Part shown: positions 37,644 through 45,303 of the stretch, in pieces
How the letters are laid out: every line of letters starts with the position of its first letter
Numbering within the stretch: the stretch's first letter is position 1
Assembly: GCA_009711805.1 (NCBI GenBank)
Contig: VEMX01000004.1
Coordinates: forward strand, 1-64,000
Source: Balneolaceae bacterium
GTDB lineage: Bacteria; Bacteroidota; Rhodothermia; Balneolales; Balneolaceae
Length of the DNA: 64,000 bases
Reading direction: 5' to 3'
Translations under genes and position numbers: made by a program
Notes under the pieces: model-generated
What the model was told of the DNA's origin: nothing
Databases searched by the model: none
Seen by the model: only the letters and a program-made list of their open reading frames with translations

Positions 37644-39395
37644 TTAATGGGAGGGATGACGTTCTGCACCTGTTGTAGGTGAGTGGCTCACTCCGGTGGG
37701 TACATTTTTTCCGTTATTGAAGTAATCCAGTGATTCCTGAATGAGTCCCTCTACCCATTGTACAAATAATGGATGAGGTGCAAAACCTTCCCCATCGTGT
37801 CTGAATTCCAGGTCACCCAGCCAACGCCGGGCATGTCCGCCCTGAGTTGTCCGAGCCGGGATTACAATGGCCGTACCACCATCTTTCCCCGCTTCTTTTA
37901 CCATGCTTCGAACGTTTTTAATACGCTTTTCCCTCAGTTTCGGCCAGTCTTCACGCCAGTTTTCGTATTTAAAACCGCGGAATTGGTACCCTTTTTCTCT
38001 GGCTGTTTTTTCCATATGCTCCGTAATGCTTTTCAGATTTTCCAGCCAGCGCGTATTTCCTTCTTCCGTGCGGGTACCATGGCCCACCAGTATTATGGTT
38101 TCTTTTTCAGGGTTTTCGCTCAGTGCTATTGCACGATCCAGCAGGGCTTCAGCAAACAGCGGAGAATCTTCGAGGCCGCCGGTGGTATAAAATATACTGC
38201 CACTTCTTATTCTTGGGGGCATTCCGGCGCCGTGCATCATGTGAGCGTTACGGCCGATATCTTTACGAAGGCCTAAAAGAAATTCCGTGGATTTCTTAAA
38301 GCTGGATTCGAGGGAAAAAATCCGCAGTACTGTTATGGCTGTAGCTCCGCGTTTCTCCAGTTTACGGGCAGCCTGTTCAATCAGGTCGGCATCGCCCATG
38401 CTAAAGGCATACTCAATTTTATACTCATTGTGGAGTTCGGCAATGGCATCCATCATGGTCCGGTTCCAGTTATAATCGGAGCCATGAGGCATAAACACCA
38501 CTCCGAGATTTTCTTTGGTAACCGGCAAATAACTATTAGCCTGTTTGGCCAGCCAAAGCTCTACATCTTTATGCGGAGTAAGATCTTTTCCATTGTAAAG
38601 CGCCCCATATTTGTACGTTAAAGGCTGGATTCTGGAGCTGAATGCCATCATGCCATCCAGTTTTTGGGTCAGGCCGAATGGAATAACAACTGGTGTAAAT
38701 CCTTTGTTCTTGATTTCGGAAAGGTTTTTTTCCAGCTTTTTTTGGGAGTTTTCCGAACGGGCGCCCTCATTACCAAAAACAACCACGGCTTCACTGTTAA
38801 AAGCAAACCGGCCGTGATTCATATGCACTACCTGTTCCAGATCAGCTTTTATGGCTTCTTTCTCTTCTTCAGTAGAAGCGCCGGTGGTTACCAGCACTAA
38901 AGCTTCTTTCTCCGGATGCTGGCTAAGCTCAGTGATACGGTCCGCCAAAATTTCTCCCACCAGGTAATTCTGGCTCATGGGTTCTGCAAATTCAATGGGT
39001 AGATTTGTAAGATTCCCATTATTTAAACGTTCTAAACCCAACTTGTACAGCGGATGATTATCCGATAAAAACATGGGAATAACCACCAGCTTGCTTACAT
39101 CTTCGTTTTGGAGCTTTTTAACTGCCTCGGCAAGAAACCGGTCGGTTTCTTCTGGAGTGATAAAAGCCAGGCTGGTGGTATAGTGTTCATCAAAGCCAGC
39201 ATGCAGGTCTCTGATTTCCTGGTTCCCCATAAAACCACGATCAGGGGCAAGTACAAGGAAACCTGTTTTATCCTGCTGTGCAAAAGCGGACACAGAGATC
39301 AGCATCACCCATGCAAAAGCCAGCATTTTCTTTATTGTAGATATATTCATGGTCTTGGTAAATAAATTCATGGTTTTGTTTTTTAGATTGATCAT
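37644..39395 (-). CDS. Exported CbiX-like chelatase superfamily protein
   Basis: Up to 583 residues. There are several ATGs; the third (MNISTIKKMLAFAWVMLISV, then SAFAQ) gives a clear signal peptide. The mature protein contains repeated CbiX/SirB-type units. Glycine-rich motifs with a histidine include FMPHGSDYNWNR and ILVGHGTRTEEGNT, and the first unit starts GFLVLAPDRGFMG. CbiX/SirB insert metal into sirohydrochlorin in the cytosol, so an exported form is unusual. Its start overlaps the stop of a truncated receptor gene (ATGA), so it seems coupled to uptake of a metal or tetrapyrrole. Confidence 0.65.
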   Translation of the reverse strand: MINLKNKTMNLFTKTMNISTIKKMLAFAWVMLISVSAFAQQDKTGFLVLAPDRGFMGNQEIRDLHAGFDEHYTTSLAFITPEETDRFLAEAVKKLQNEDVSKLVVIPMFLSDNHPLYKLGLERLNNGNLTNLPIEFAEPMSQNYLVGEILADRITELSQHPEKEALVLVTTGASTEEEKEAIKADLEQVVHMNHGRFAFNSEAVVVFGNEGARSENSQKKLEKNLSEIKNKGFTPVVIPFGLTQKLDGMMAFSSRIQPLTYKYGALYNGKDLTPHKDVELWLAKQANSYLPVTKENLGVVFMPHGSDYNWNRTMMDAIAELHNEYKIEYAFSMGDADLIEQAARKLEKRGATAITVLRIFSLESSFKKSTEFLLGLRKDIGRNAHMMHGAGMPPRIRSGSIFYTTGGLEDSPLFAEALLDRAIALSENPEKETIILVGHGTRTEEGNTRWLENLKSITEHMEKTAREKGYQFRGFKYENWREDWPKLREKRIKNVRSMVKEAGKDGGTAIVIPARTTQGGHARRWLGDLEFRHDGEGFAPHPLFVQWVEGLIQESLDYFNNGKNVPTGVSHSPTTGAERHPSH

Positions 39396-39787
39396 TCAAT
39401 AACCAGTTTTCCGTCAATCATGATGAGCATATAACCGGGGATAAAATCCTGAACCTGAATTCCGGTTCCGTGATCATTTAGAATACTCAGGCCTGATTGC
39501 TCACTCAGAATATTACTGAGTGGCATGTTTCCGGTTTGGTTAATTTCTTTATTGGAAACTGCCGTTGCCGGGATATTCACCTCTTCGATAGAATGTTGGG
39601 TGCGGGTAGCTGTGATCACCATGGTCCCCGAAGTGGTGATAGTGGTTTCCCCGGACTCTTTTATATATACATGCGCTTTTTCGAATGGATCACCATCTTC
39701 ATTTTGTACAATACCCGGAATATTTTGTGCATGAGAAGAAATGGAAAACAATAAAAGCAGAAAGCTAAATGTAATTTTAAGCTGCAT
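39392..39787 (-). pseudogene. Truncated TonB-dependent receptor N-terminus
   Basis: 131 residues. A signal peptide (residues 1-20, SSHAQ) is followed by a start of a carboxypeptidase-like domain (GIVQNEDGDPFEKAHVYIKE) that breaks off early. A plug beginning then follows: VITATRTQHSIEEVNIPATA, QSGLSILNDHG and YMLIMIDGKLVIE, then a stop. Intact receptors have a full regulatory domain and continue for over 500 residues of barrel. Both the internal and the C-terminal deletion argue for decay. The stop overlaps the chelatase start, so the frame still may couple its translation. Confidence 0.65.
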
Positions 39788-39906
39788 CAGCTCAGTTTTT
39801 GATTGCAGGTTAACGGGATTATTCCGCCGTTAAATTTATTTAGACTTATTTTTAATAACAACTTTATTTAGAATAATTATAAATAATATTTCAAAATAGT
39901 TTACAG

Positions 39907-40021
39907 TAGCACTTTTAAAATTGTACCGGGCTTTTGCTCAAGAAAAGCCCGGTATCCCCTTCATTTTTAAAAGGGAATATTTTTAGAGGATTACATTGAA
40001 TTTTGAAAACTAAAAGTGCTA
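39907..40021. repeat. 115-bp nested palindrome
   Basis: The outer arms TAGCACTTTT (39907-39916) and AAAAGTGCTA (40012-40021) match. A second perfect 12-bp stem, TACCGGGCTTTT (39924-39935) with AAAAGCCCGGTA (39943-39954), lies inside, with a 7-base loop. It is intergenic, between the truncated receptor gene and the tRNA. Its right arm overlaps the tRNA promoter. Confidence 0.65.
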
Positions 40022-40027
40022 TCTTTG
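39996..40027 (+). promoter_or_regulatory. Promoter of the tRNA-Leu gene
   Basis: TTG (39996-39998), 21 bases, then TATCTTTG (40020-40027), which fits the Bacteroidota TTG / TAnnTTTG consensus. The start of transcription would be near 40034, about 110 bases before the tRNA. Confidence 0.55.
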
Positions 40028-40143
40028 TTGCCCTTCTGGATGTTCCTGTGACAGGGCCTCCCTCCACAAATATTTCGGAAGGCGGGTTATGATAGTTTTA
40101 AGCTCGTTTGTTTTACTTGCTGACTCTTATTTATCCCATGTAT

Positions 40144-40227
40144 GCTCACGTGGTGGAATTGGTAGACACGCACGCTTGAGGGGCGTGTGGCCTAACGGCC
40201 GTGGAGGTTCGACTCCTCTCGTGAGCA
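40144..40227 (+). tRNA. tRNA-Leu (anticodon GAG)
   Basis: Acceptor arms GCTCACG (40144-40150) and CGTGAGC (40220-40226) pair perfectly. The anticodon stem CACGC/GCGTG encloses TTGAGGG, giving GAG. A long variable arm (GGCC-TAAC-GGCC) marks a class II tRNA. The T arm GGAGG-TTCGACT-CCTCT is normal. CCA is not encoded: ACAC follows the acceptor stem. A 3' partial copy at 40566 still reads ACCA. Confidence 0.95.
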
Positions 40228-40301
40228 CACTTTTTAACGTCTGTTTCTTAAAAATTAAGGAACAGACTTTTTTATTTATATCTGGTATTATAAGCTTAGT
40301 G

Positions 40302-40550
40302 ATGTATACCGTGTATGCCATATCCAGTCTTTCCCGAAATTATATTTACGTGGGATTCTCTTCGCAGCTGCCCGAAAGGCTTAAGAGGCACAATGAAGGT
40401 AAAAACAAAACTACTAAGCCTTATGCTCCTTTTGAGTTGATTTATACAAAAGGCTTTGATACCCGAGTTGAAGCCAGGAAGTATGAAAAGTATCTAAAAT
40501 CGGGTTCTGGTAAAGAGTTTTTGAAACGTTTGGTAAAGAAGAAAGAATAG
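40302..40550 (+). CDS. GIY-YIG nuclease-domain protein (UvrC-N/YhbQ-like)
   Basis: The frame is open upstream through the tRNA, but the ATG at 40302 gives an 82-residue single-domain protein. It starts YTVYAISSLSRNYIYVGFSS, the two-strand GIY...YIG core. RLKRHNEG holds the conserved Arg, and EARKYEKYLKSGSG holds the catalytic Glu62. It probably nicks or cuts DNA with one metal ion. It begins 75 bases after the tRNA-Leu end and ends 15 bases before a repeated 3' part of the same tRNA, so it lies between tRNA-derived repeats. Confidence 0.85.
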   Translation: MYTVYAISSLSRNYIYVGFSSQLPERLKRHNEGKNKTTKPYAPFELIYTKGFDTRVEARKYEKYLKSGSGKEFLKRLVKKKE

Positions 40551-40565
40551 ATGCACATTAGTTAC

Positions 40566-40647
40566 CGCACGCTTGAGGGGCGTGTGGCCTAACGGCCGTG
40601 GAGGCCTGCCTGCCGGCAAAGGCAGGTTCGACTCCTCTCGTGAGCAC
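40566..40647 (+). pseudogene. Partial repeat of tRNA-Leu (3' portion) with a 22-base insertion
   Basis: 40566-40604 repeats 40169-40207 without change (39 bases, anticodon arm and variable arm). A 22-base palindrome, CCTGCC...GGCAGG (40605-40626), is inserted at the T-stem/loop edge. Then 40627-40647 repeats 40208-40228 without change. The repeat ends ACCA, so the CCA tail is present here. The 5' acceptor arm and D arm are absent. It looks like the attR side of a tRNA-site insertion. Confidence 0.85.
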
Positions 40648-40790
40648 CAAATAATTAAGCCAAGTAACATTATATTAGTTACTTGGCTTTTTTATTGTTG
40701 AGTTTTTGTACATTTTTTGTGCAACTACATCGCGACTCTGACTCCTCGCCCGTGCCCAAAACCTATCAAAATTATCGGCTACCTCGTAGG

Positions 40791-41006
40791 CTACACCTGA
40801 AAAGTACTTTCTTCCTCAACCTTTTTTTCTACAGCTCTTAGGATATTATTGAAGAGTGATCCTTTGGTTTCTACTGCGAAATATATTTTTGGTTGTATTA
40901 CGAATTGAGTAGAGTCCATATATGTTCTGTTCTCCAGTTTTGGCAACCAAGAGCAACTTGATTTATGAATTTCGTGAGCATCATTATTCACATAATATTT
41001 ATCCAT
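40791..41006 (-). CDS. Small protein with an H-x-C motif, unknown
   Basis: 71 residues. The N-terminal half, YYVNNDAHEIHKSSCSWLPK, then NRTYMDS, resembles a small domain with conserved His and Cys seen in various bacterial proteins. The second half does not continue that pattern, so the end may be altered. It is divergent from hsdR, with a 106-base gap. It may be a degraded gene or a genuine short protein. Confidence 0.4.
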   Translation of the reverse strand: MDKYYVNNDAHEIHKSSCSWLPKLENRTYMDSTQFVIQPKIYFAVETKGSLFNNILRAVEKKVEEESTFQV

Positions 41007-41112
41007 TACTGTCCCTTTTTTTGATTAGTTATTTACACAGAATATCATTTCACAGCAAACTTGTCTGATATTTGATTATACTAAGGGCTAAACAAAATAA
41101 AACAAATAAATA

Positions 41113-43827
41113 ATGCCCTTAACGCCTGAACAGAAAGCTCGTCAAAAGATAGACCGTATGCTTGCACAAGCCGGTTGGGTAGTTCAGGATTATCGAAAAA
41201 TTGATTTTAAAGCCGGAAAAGGTATAGCGGTTCGGGAATACCCTACCAATACCGGTCCTGCCGACTACATGTTGTTGGTGGATAAAAAGCCCGTTGGAGT
41301 GATTGAAGCTAAACGGGAAGATGAAGGACATCGCATCTCTAAAGTTGAGGAACAAACTACCCGGTATGCCACCAGTGAGCTGAAACACTTTGGGGAAGTT
41401 GAAATCCCATTTCTATATGAAAGTACCGGAGAGATTACACGTTTTACCGATCAGCGAGATCCCAAGCCAAGAGCCCGTGAGGTTTTTTCTTTTCATCAAC
41501 CAGAAACATTGCTAAAAAGAACAGAACAGCGTTCCCTTCGGGATCGACTTCAGGATTTACCCGAGTTGAATGTTGATGGGTTACGCGAGTGCCAAGTCAC
41601 AGCCATCAATAATCTTGATCAGTCTTTTAATGAAGCCCGACCAAAGGCATTGGTTCAGATGGCGACCGGCTCAGGGAAGACTTTCACAGCTATCACCACC
41701 ATTTATCGGCTGCTAAAACATGCCGGTGCCAAGCGGGTACTTTTCCTGGTGGATACAAAGAATCTCGGGGAGCAGGCGGAGCAGGAGTTTATGCAATACA
41801 CGCCTTCCGATGACAACAGAAAGTTTACCGAGTTGTATCCTGTTCAGCGATTGCAATCCAGTTATATCGCACCTGATAATAAAGTGACGATCAGTACCAT
41901 TCAGCGACTCTACTCCATGATGAAAGGCGAAGAAATTGGTGAGTTGGAAGAGGAGAAAAATCCTAATGAACTACATATGCCGGATGAGCCGCTGCCGGTA
42001 GTTTATAATGAAGAGATGCCTATTGAGTTTTTTGATGTAATAGTGATTGATGAGTGTCATCGCTCAATCTATAATCTCTGGAAACAGGTGCTCGATTACT
42101 TTGACAGTTTTCTTGTTGGTTTAACAGCCACACCAGATAAACGCACCTTTGCCTTCTTCAACGAAAATGTGGTGAGTGAATATTCCCATGAAAAAGCTGT
42201 AGCCGATGGAGTGAATGTTGGGTATGATGTTTATACCATCGAGACAAAGATCAGCAAGGAAGGCGCTAAGATTGAAGCAGAAGAATATGTAGATAAGCGG
42301 GAAAAGCTTACCCGAAAGACCCGGTGGGAACAGCTGGAAGATGAGGTGGAATATACCGGCACCTCGTTGGATAAAGACATTGTGAACCCCAGTCAAATAC
42401 GCAACATCATCAAGGCGTTTAAACATAAACTGCCTGAAATTTTTCCCGGAAGAAATGAAGTTCCCAAAACCCTCATCTTTGCCAAAACTGACAGTCACGC
42501 CGATGACATCATTGGAAAGGTGAGAGATGAATTTGCTGAAAGAAATGAGTTTTGTAAAAAGGTGACGTACAAAATTGAGGAAGATCCTAAATCAGTATTA
42601 GCCCAGTTTCGGAATGAGTATTACCCGAGGATTGCAGTCACCGTAGATATGATTGCCACCGGTACGGATGTGAAACCGTTGGAGTGCCTGCTGTTTATGC
42701 GGGACGTGAAGAGCCGGAACTATTTCGAGCAGATGAAAGGTCGGGGTACCCGAACCCTTGATAAAGAAGGACTGATCAAAGTAACACCCTCTGCCAAAAC
42801 CGATAAAACCCATTTTGTGATCGTTGATGCGGTTGGAGTGACTAAATCCGTGAAAACCGATAGTCGCCCTTTAGAAAGGAAAAGAACCGTTCCGCTTAAA
42901 GACTTACTCTTTGGCATTATGATGGGAAGTGAAGATGAAGATTTCTATACCTCCGCAGCTAACCGCCTGGCCCGGCTTGAACAACAACTGGATGACAGCG
43001 ATAAGGAAGACTTTAAAGAGAAAACCGGCAAGAGCATTAACCGGGTAACGCATGAACTGCTAGATGCCTTCAACCCGGATGCCATTGAGGACTTGGCAGA
43101 GAGTGAAGGAATTGAACCCGATGAAGCCCGGAAACAACTCATTGAAAAAGCCTCTTCTATTTTTACCGGTGATATCATTGACTACATCGACAATGTTCGG
43201 AAGACCAAAGAACAAATCATTGATGTGGTGAATACCGATGAAGTCACTTATGCCGGATGGGACAAAGAACAGAAGAAGCAGGCGGAAACCCTGGTTGAAA
43301 ACTTTAAAGCATTCCTGGAAGAACACAAAGATGAAATTACGGCACTCTCCATTTTCTATAACGAACCCTACCGGCGCCGGGAAGTCACTTTTAAGATGCT
43401 GAAAGAAGTGCTGGATTTGATCAAGCAAAAGAAGCCTCAGATGGCTCCGCTGAATGTATGGAATGCCTGGGAGCAGGTGAAAGGTGCGAACGGCACCTCC
43501 CCTAAAAATGAACTCATAGCGTTGGTTTCACTAATTCGTACGGCCTCGGGGATTGATGAGCAGCTTACCCCTTACGATAAAACCGTAAACAAGAACTTCC
43601 AGGATTGGATCTTTGCCAAACATGCCGGAAAGCCCAAGTTCAGCGAAGAGCAAATGAACTGGCTGCGGATGATCAAAGATCATATTGCCACCTCCGTACA
43701 TTTCAGTAAAGATGATCTGGATTATGCTCCATTTGATGCCAAAGGCGGGATTGGGAAAATGTACCAGCTATTCGGGGATGTGATAGATCGCATTATTGAA
43801 GAGATGAATGAAGAGTTGGTGGCTTGA
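41113..43827 (+). CDS. hsdR: Type I restriction enzyme, R (restriction and translocase) subunit
   Basis: 904 residues. The N-terminal nuclease holds the PD-(D/E)xK core (GPADYMLLVDKKPVGVIEAK, residues 48-67 or so). Two RecA-like motor domains carry MATGSGKTFTAI (Walker A), VIDECHRSIYN (motif II), VGLTATPDKR (motif III) and the GRGTRT motif VI. The last 250 residues resemble the EcoEI R C-terminal domain. It cuts unmodified DNA after translocation, together with HsdS and HsdM. It is the first gene of a seven-gene locus on the plus strand; hsdS and hsdM lie farther downstream, which is unusual. Confidence 0.95.
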   Translation: MPLTPEQKARQKIDRMLAQAGWVVQDYRKIDFKAGKGIAVREYPTNTGPADYMLLVDKKPVGVIEAKREDEGHRISKVEEQTTRYATSELKHFGEVEIPFLYESTGEITRFTDQRDPKPRAREVFSFHQPETLLKRTEQRSLRDRLQDLPELNVDGLRECQVTAINNLDQSFNEARPKALVQMATGSGKTFTAITTIYRLLKHAGAKRVLFLVDTKNLGEQAEQEFMQYTPSDDNRKFTELYPVQRLQSSYIAPDNKVTISTIQRLYSMMKGEEIGELEEEKNPNELHMPDEPLPVVYNEEMPIEFFDVIVIDECHRSIYNLWKQVLDYFDSFLVGLTATPDKRTFAFFNENVVSEYSHEKAVADGVNVGYDVYTIETKISKEGAKIEAEEYVDKREKLTRKTRWEQLEDEVEYTGTSLDKDIVNPSQIRNIIKAFKHKLPEIFPGRNEVPKTLIFAKTDSHADDIIGKVRDEFAERNEFCKKVTYKIEEDPKSVLAQFRNEYYPRIAVTVDMIATGTDVKPLECLLFMRDVKSRNYFEQMKGRGTRTLDKEGLIKVTPSAKTDKTHFVIVDAVGVTKSVKTDSRPLERKRTVPLKDLLFGIMMGSEDEDFYTSAANRLARLEQQLDDSDKEDFKEKTGKSINRVTHELLDAFNPDAIEDLAESEGIEPDEARKQLIEKASSIFTGDIIDYIDNVRKTKEQIIDVVNTDEVTYAGWDKEQKKQAETLVENFKAFLEEHKDEITALSIFYNEPYRRREVTFKMLKEVLDLIKQKKPQMAPLNVWNAWEQVKGANGTSPKNELIALVSLIRTASGIDEQLTPYDKTVNKNFQDWIFAKHAGKPKFSEEQMNWLRMIKDHIATSVHFSKDDLDYAPFDAKGGIGKMYQLFGDVIDRIIEEMNEELVA

Positions 43828-43870
43828 CTGGGGAATTAACTATGCCAACAGTTTAACCCTAATTCATCGA

Positions 43871-44100
43871 TCAGACGGCTCTTTGCAGGATTTGAAAGTA
43901 TGGGGCGTAAAATCAGCCGTCAGATCGGGTTCGGAGGTTAATTTCAGGCACTTCGGTCTGACGGCTCAAAGTCCGTCTGACCGATTGTTTGGCGCGAATA
44001 CCCAAACCTTTATTCAAGCCCATTGGAATATAGATTTCCTTATTCTAATGAAACAACATATATTAGAATAAATGATTTTATAATACAACGCATTAGAATA
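43871..44100 (+). promoter_or_regulatory. Spacer before fic with palindromes and CATTAGAATA boxes
   Basis: TCAGACGG (43871-43878) and CCGTCTGA (43973-43980) form imperfect arms of a 110-bp palindrome. After it come CATTGGAATA (44021-44030), TATTCTAATG (44041-44050), TATTAGAATA (44061-44070) and CATTAGAATA (44091-44100, ending on the A of the fic ATG). These boxes are likely binding sites for a regulator, perhaps the Fic protein, whose C-terminus is helix-turn-helix-like. Confidence 0.5.
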
Positions 44101-45185
44101 TGGAAAATATTAAGTACCACAATCTGCCTCTGCTCCCTCCTGAAAAGGATGTTGTACCTCCTTTGAAGCTGATCACAGAAGCTTACCATGCAATCGGTGA
44201 ACTAAAGGGAAGGATGTATCGGGATGTTATAAATCCCAACTTGATTGTAGGACCGCTTCTGAATAAAGAGGCGGTGGCCAGTTCAAAAATTGAGGGGACG
44301 CAAACCACCGTTGAAGAAGTCCTGCGATATGAAGCCGGAGATCGTAAAGAAGAAGACCCCGACATTTTGGAAGTATTGAATTACCGGCAGGCAATTTATG
44401 AATCCATAGAGTATTTAAAGCAAAAGCCTTCAGGAGAAAATCTTGTAAAGGCGCTTCATCAAACCCTGCTTTCTTCGGTACGAGGAAAGGAAAAAGATCC
44501 AGGCAATTTCAGGAGGGCAACGGTTCATCTTGGCAAACCGGGAAGTAAAGTGGATGAGGCAGCATACATCCCGCCTAAACCGGATGATATTACCGGATTG
44601 ATGAAGAACTGGGTTGAGTTTGTGCATGACTCAGACATGGATTTGTTGATAAAGGTAGCGATTGCGCATTACCAGTTTGAGGCTATTCACCCTTTTATGG
44701 ATGGAAACGGCCGGGTGGGAAGGCTTATGATCCCTATCATTATGTTTGAACAGGAAATGATCCCTTATCCCTATTTCTATATCAGTGAGTATTTTGAACA
44801 GCACCGGTCAGAGTATTACGAAGCTTTGCGGTTGGTGGACCGTGAACGGGATTGGGATGCCTGGGTTAATTTTTTCCTGGTAGCGGTGAAAGAGACGGCC
44901 ATACAGATGCAGGCAAAAGTGGTAAGTATGTATGAACTGTATGGGCGGGTGAAAGAGGAGATTGTAACGATGAACTCTCAATATGCCCAGGTATTCCTTG
45001 ATTTGCTGTTTGAACGACCGATCATCTCCGGAAAGGAAATACCGCAAAGACTCGAACAGCCCAGTACCCAAACCATTTACAATTTGACGAAGAAATTTGA
45101 GAAAGCGGGAATTATCCGGGAAATAACCGGACAGAAAAGAAACCAGGTATATGCCTTTGATGCCCTGCTCGACATCATTAAGTAA
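44100..45185 (+). CDS. Fic-domain protein (AMPylator-type) with C-terminal winged HTH
   Basis: 361 residues. An N-terminal region carries the inhibitory motif SSKIEG (61-66; S/T-x-x-x-E-G), which in class II Fic proteins blocks the active site. The active-site motif HPFMDGNGRVGR (197-208) is perfect. The tail after residue 300 looks like a winged helix (PQRLEQPSTQTIYNLTKKFE). Fic enzymes transfer AMP or similar groups to proteins. Placed between hsdR and tcmP, it may control or accompany the restriction system; the target is unknown. Confidence 0.9.
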   Translation: MENIKYHNLPLLPPEKDVVPPLKLITEAYHAIGELKGRMYRDVINPNLIVGPLLNKEAVASSKIEGTQTTVEEVLRYEAGDRKEEDPDILEVLNYRQAIYESIEYLKQKPSGENLVKALHQTLLSSVRGKEKDPGNFRRATVHLGKPGSKVDEAAYIPPKPDDITGLMKNWVEFVHDSDMDLLIKVAIAHYQFEAIHPFMDGNGRVGRLMIPIIMFEQEMIPYPYFYISEYFEQHRSEYYEALRLVDRERDWDAWVNFFLVAVKETAIQMQAKVVSMYELYGRVKEEIVTMNSQYAQVFLDLLFERPIISGKEIPQRLEQPSTQTIYNLTKKFEKAGIIREITGQKRNQVYAFDALLDIIK

Positions 45186-45239
45186 TTCTTATTCCAGTCC
45201 ATTGGACTATGGAATTTCTTAATCTAAAAAACCAAAGAA

Positions 45240-45249
45240 CATTGGAATA
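45240..45249 (+). promoter_or_regulatory. CATTGGAATA box after fic
   Basis: The same decamer as at 44021-44030. A short hairpin (AGTCC-ATT-GGACT) and ATTCC / GGAAT arms lie at 45191-45215. This spacer may carry a promoter for tcmP. Confidence 0.4.
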
Positions 45250-45303
45250 AGGGTGACGGGGGTTGACACTCTTAGTAATTATCATCAAACAAGAGGTGCA
45301 AAA

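Noticed and set aside
39788-40080. Cobalamin riboswitch before the truncated receptor/chelatase
   Set aside because: No B12-box-like sequence on the minus strand; the structure there is a simple palindrome.
40089-40301. Upstream extension of the GIY-YIG frame
   Set aside because: This part is the tRNA-Leu gene read as protein. The real start is ATG 40302.
40566-40647. Second functional tRNA-Leu
   Set aside because: It lacks the 5' acceptor and D arms and has an insertion in the T arm.
43808-44071. 87-codon frame overlapping the end of hsdR
   Set aside because: It spans the palindrome and boxes before fic; the amino-acid sequence has no domain.
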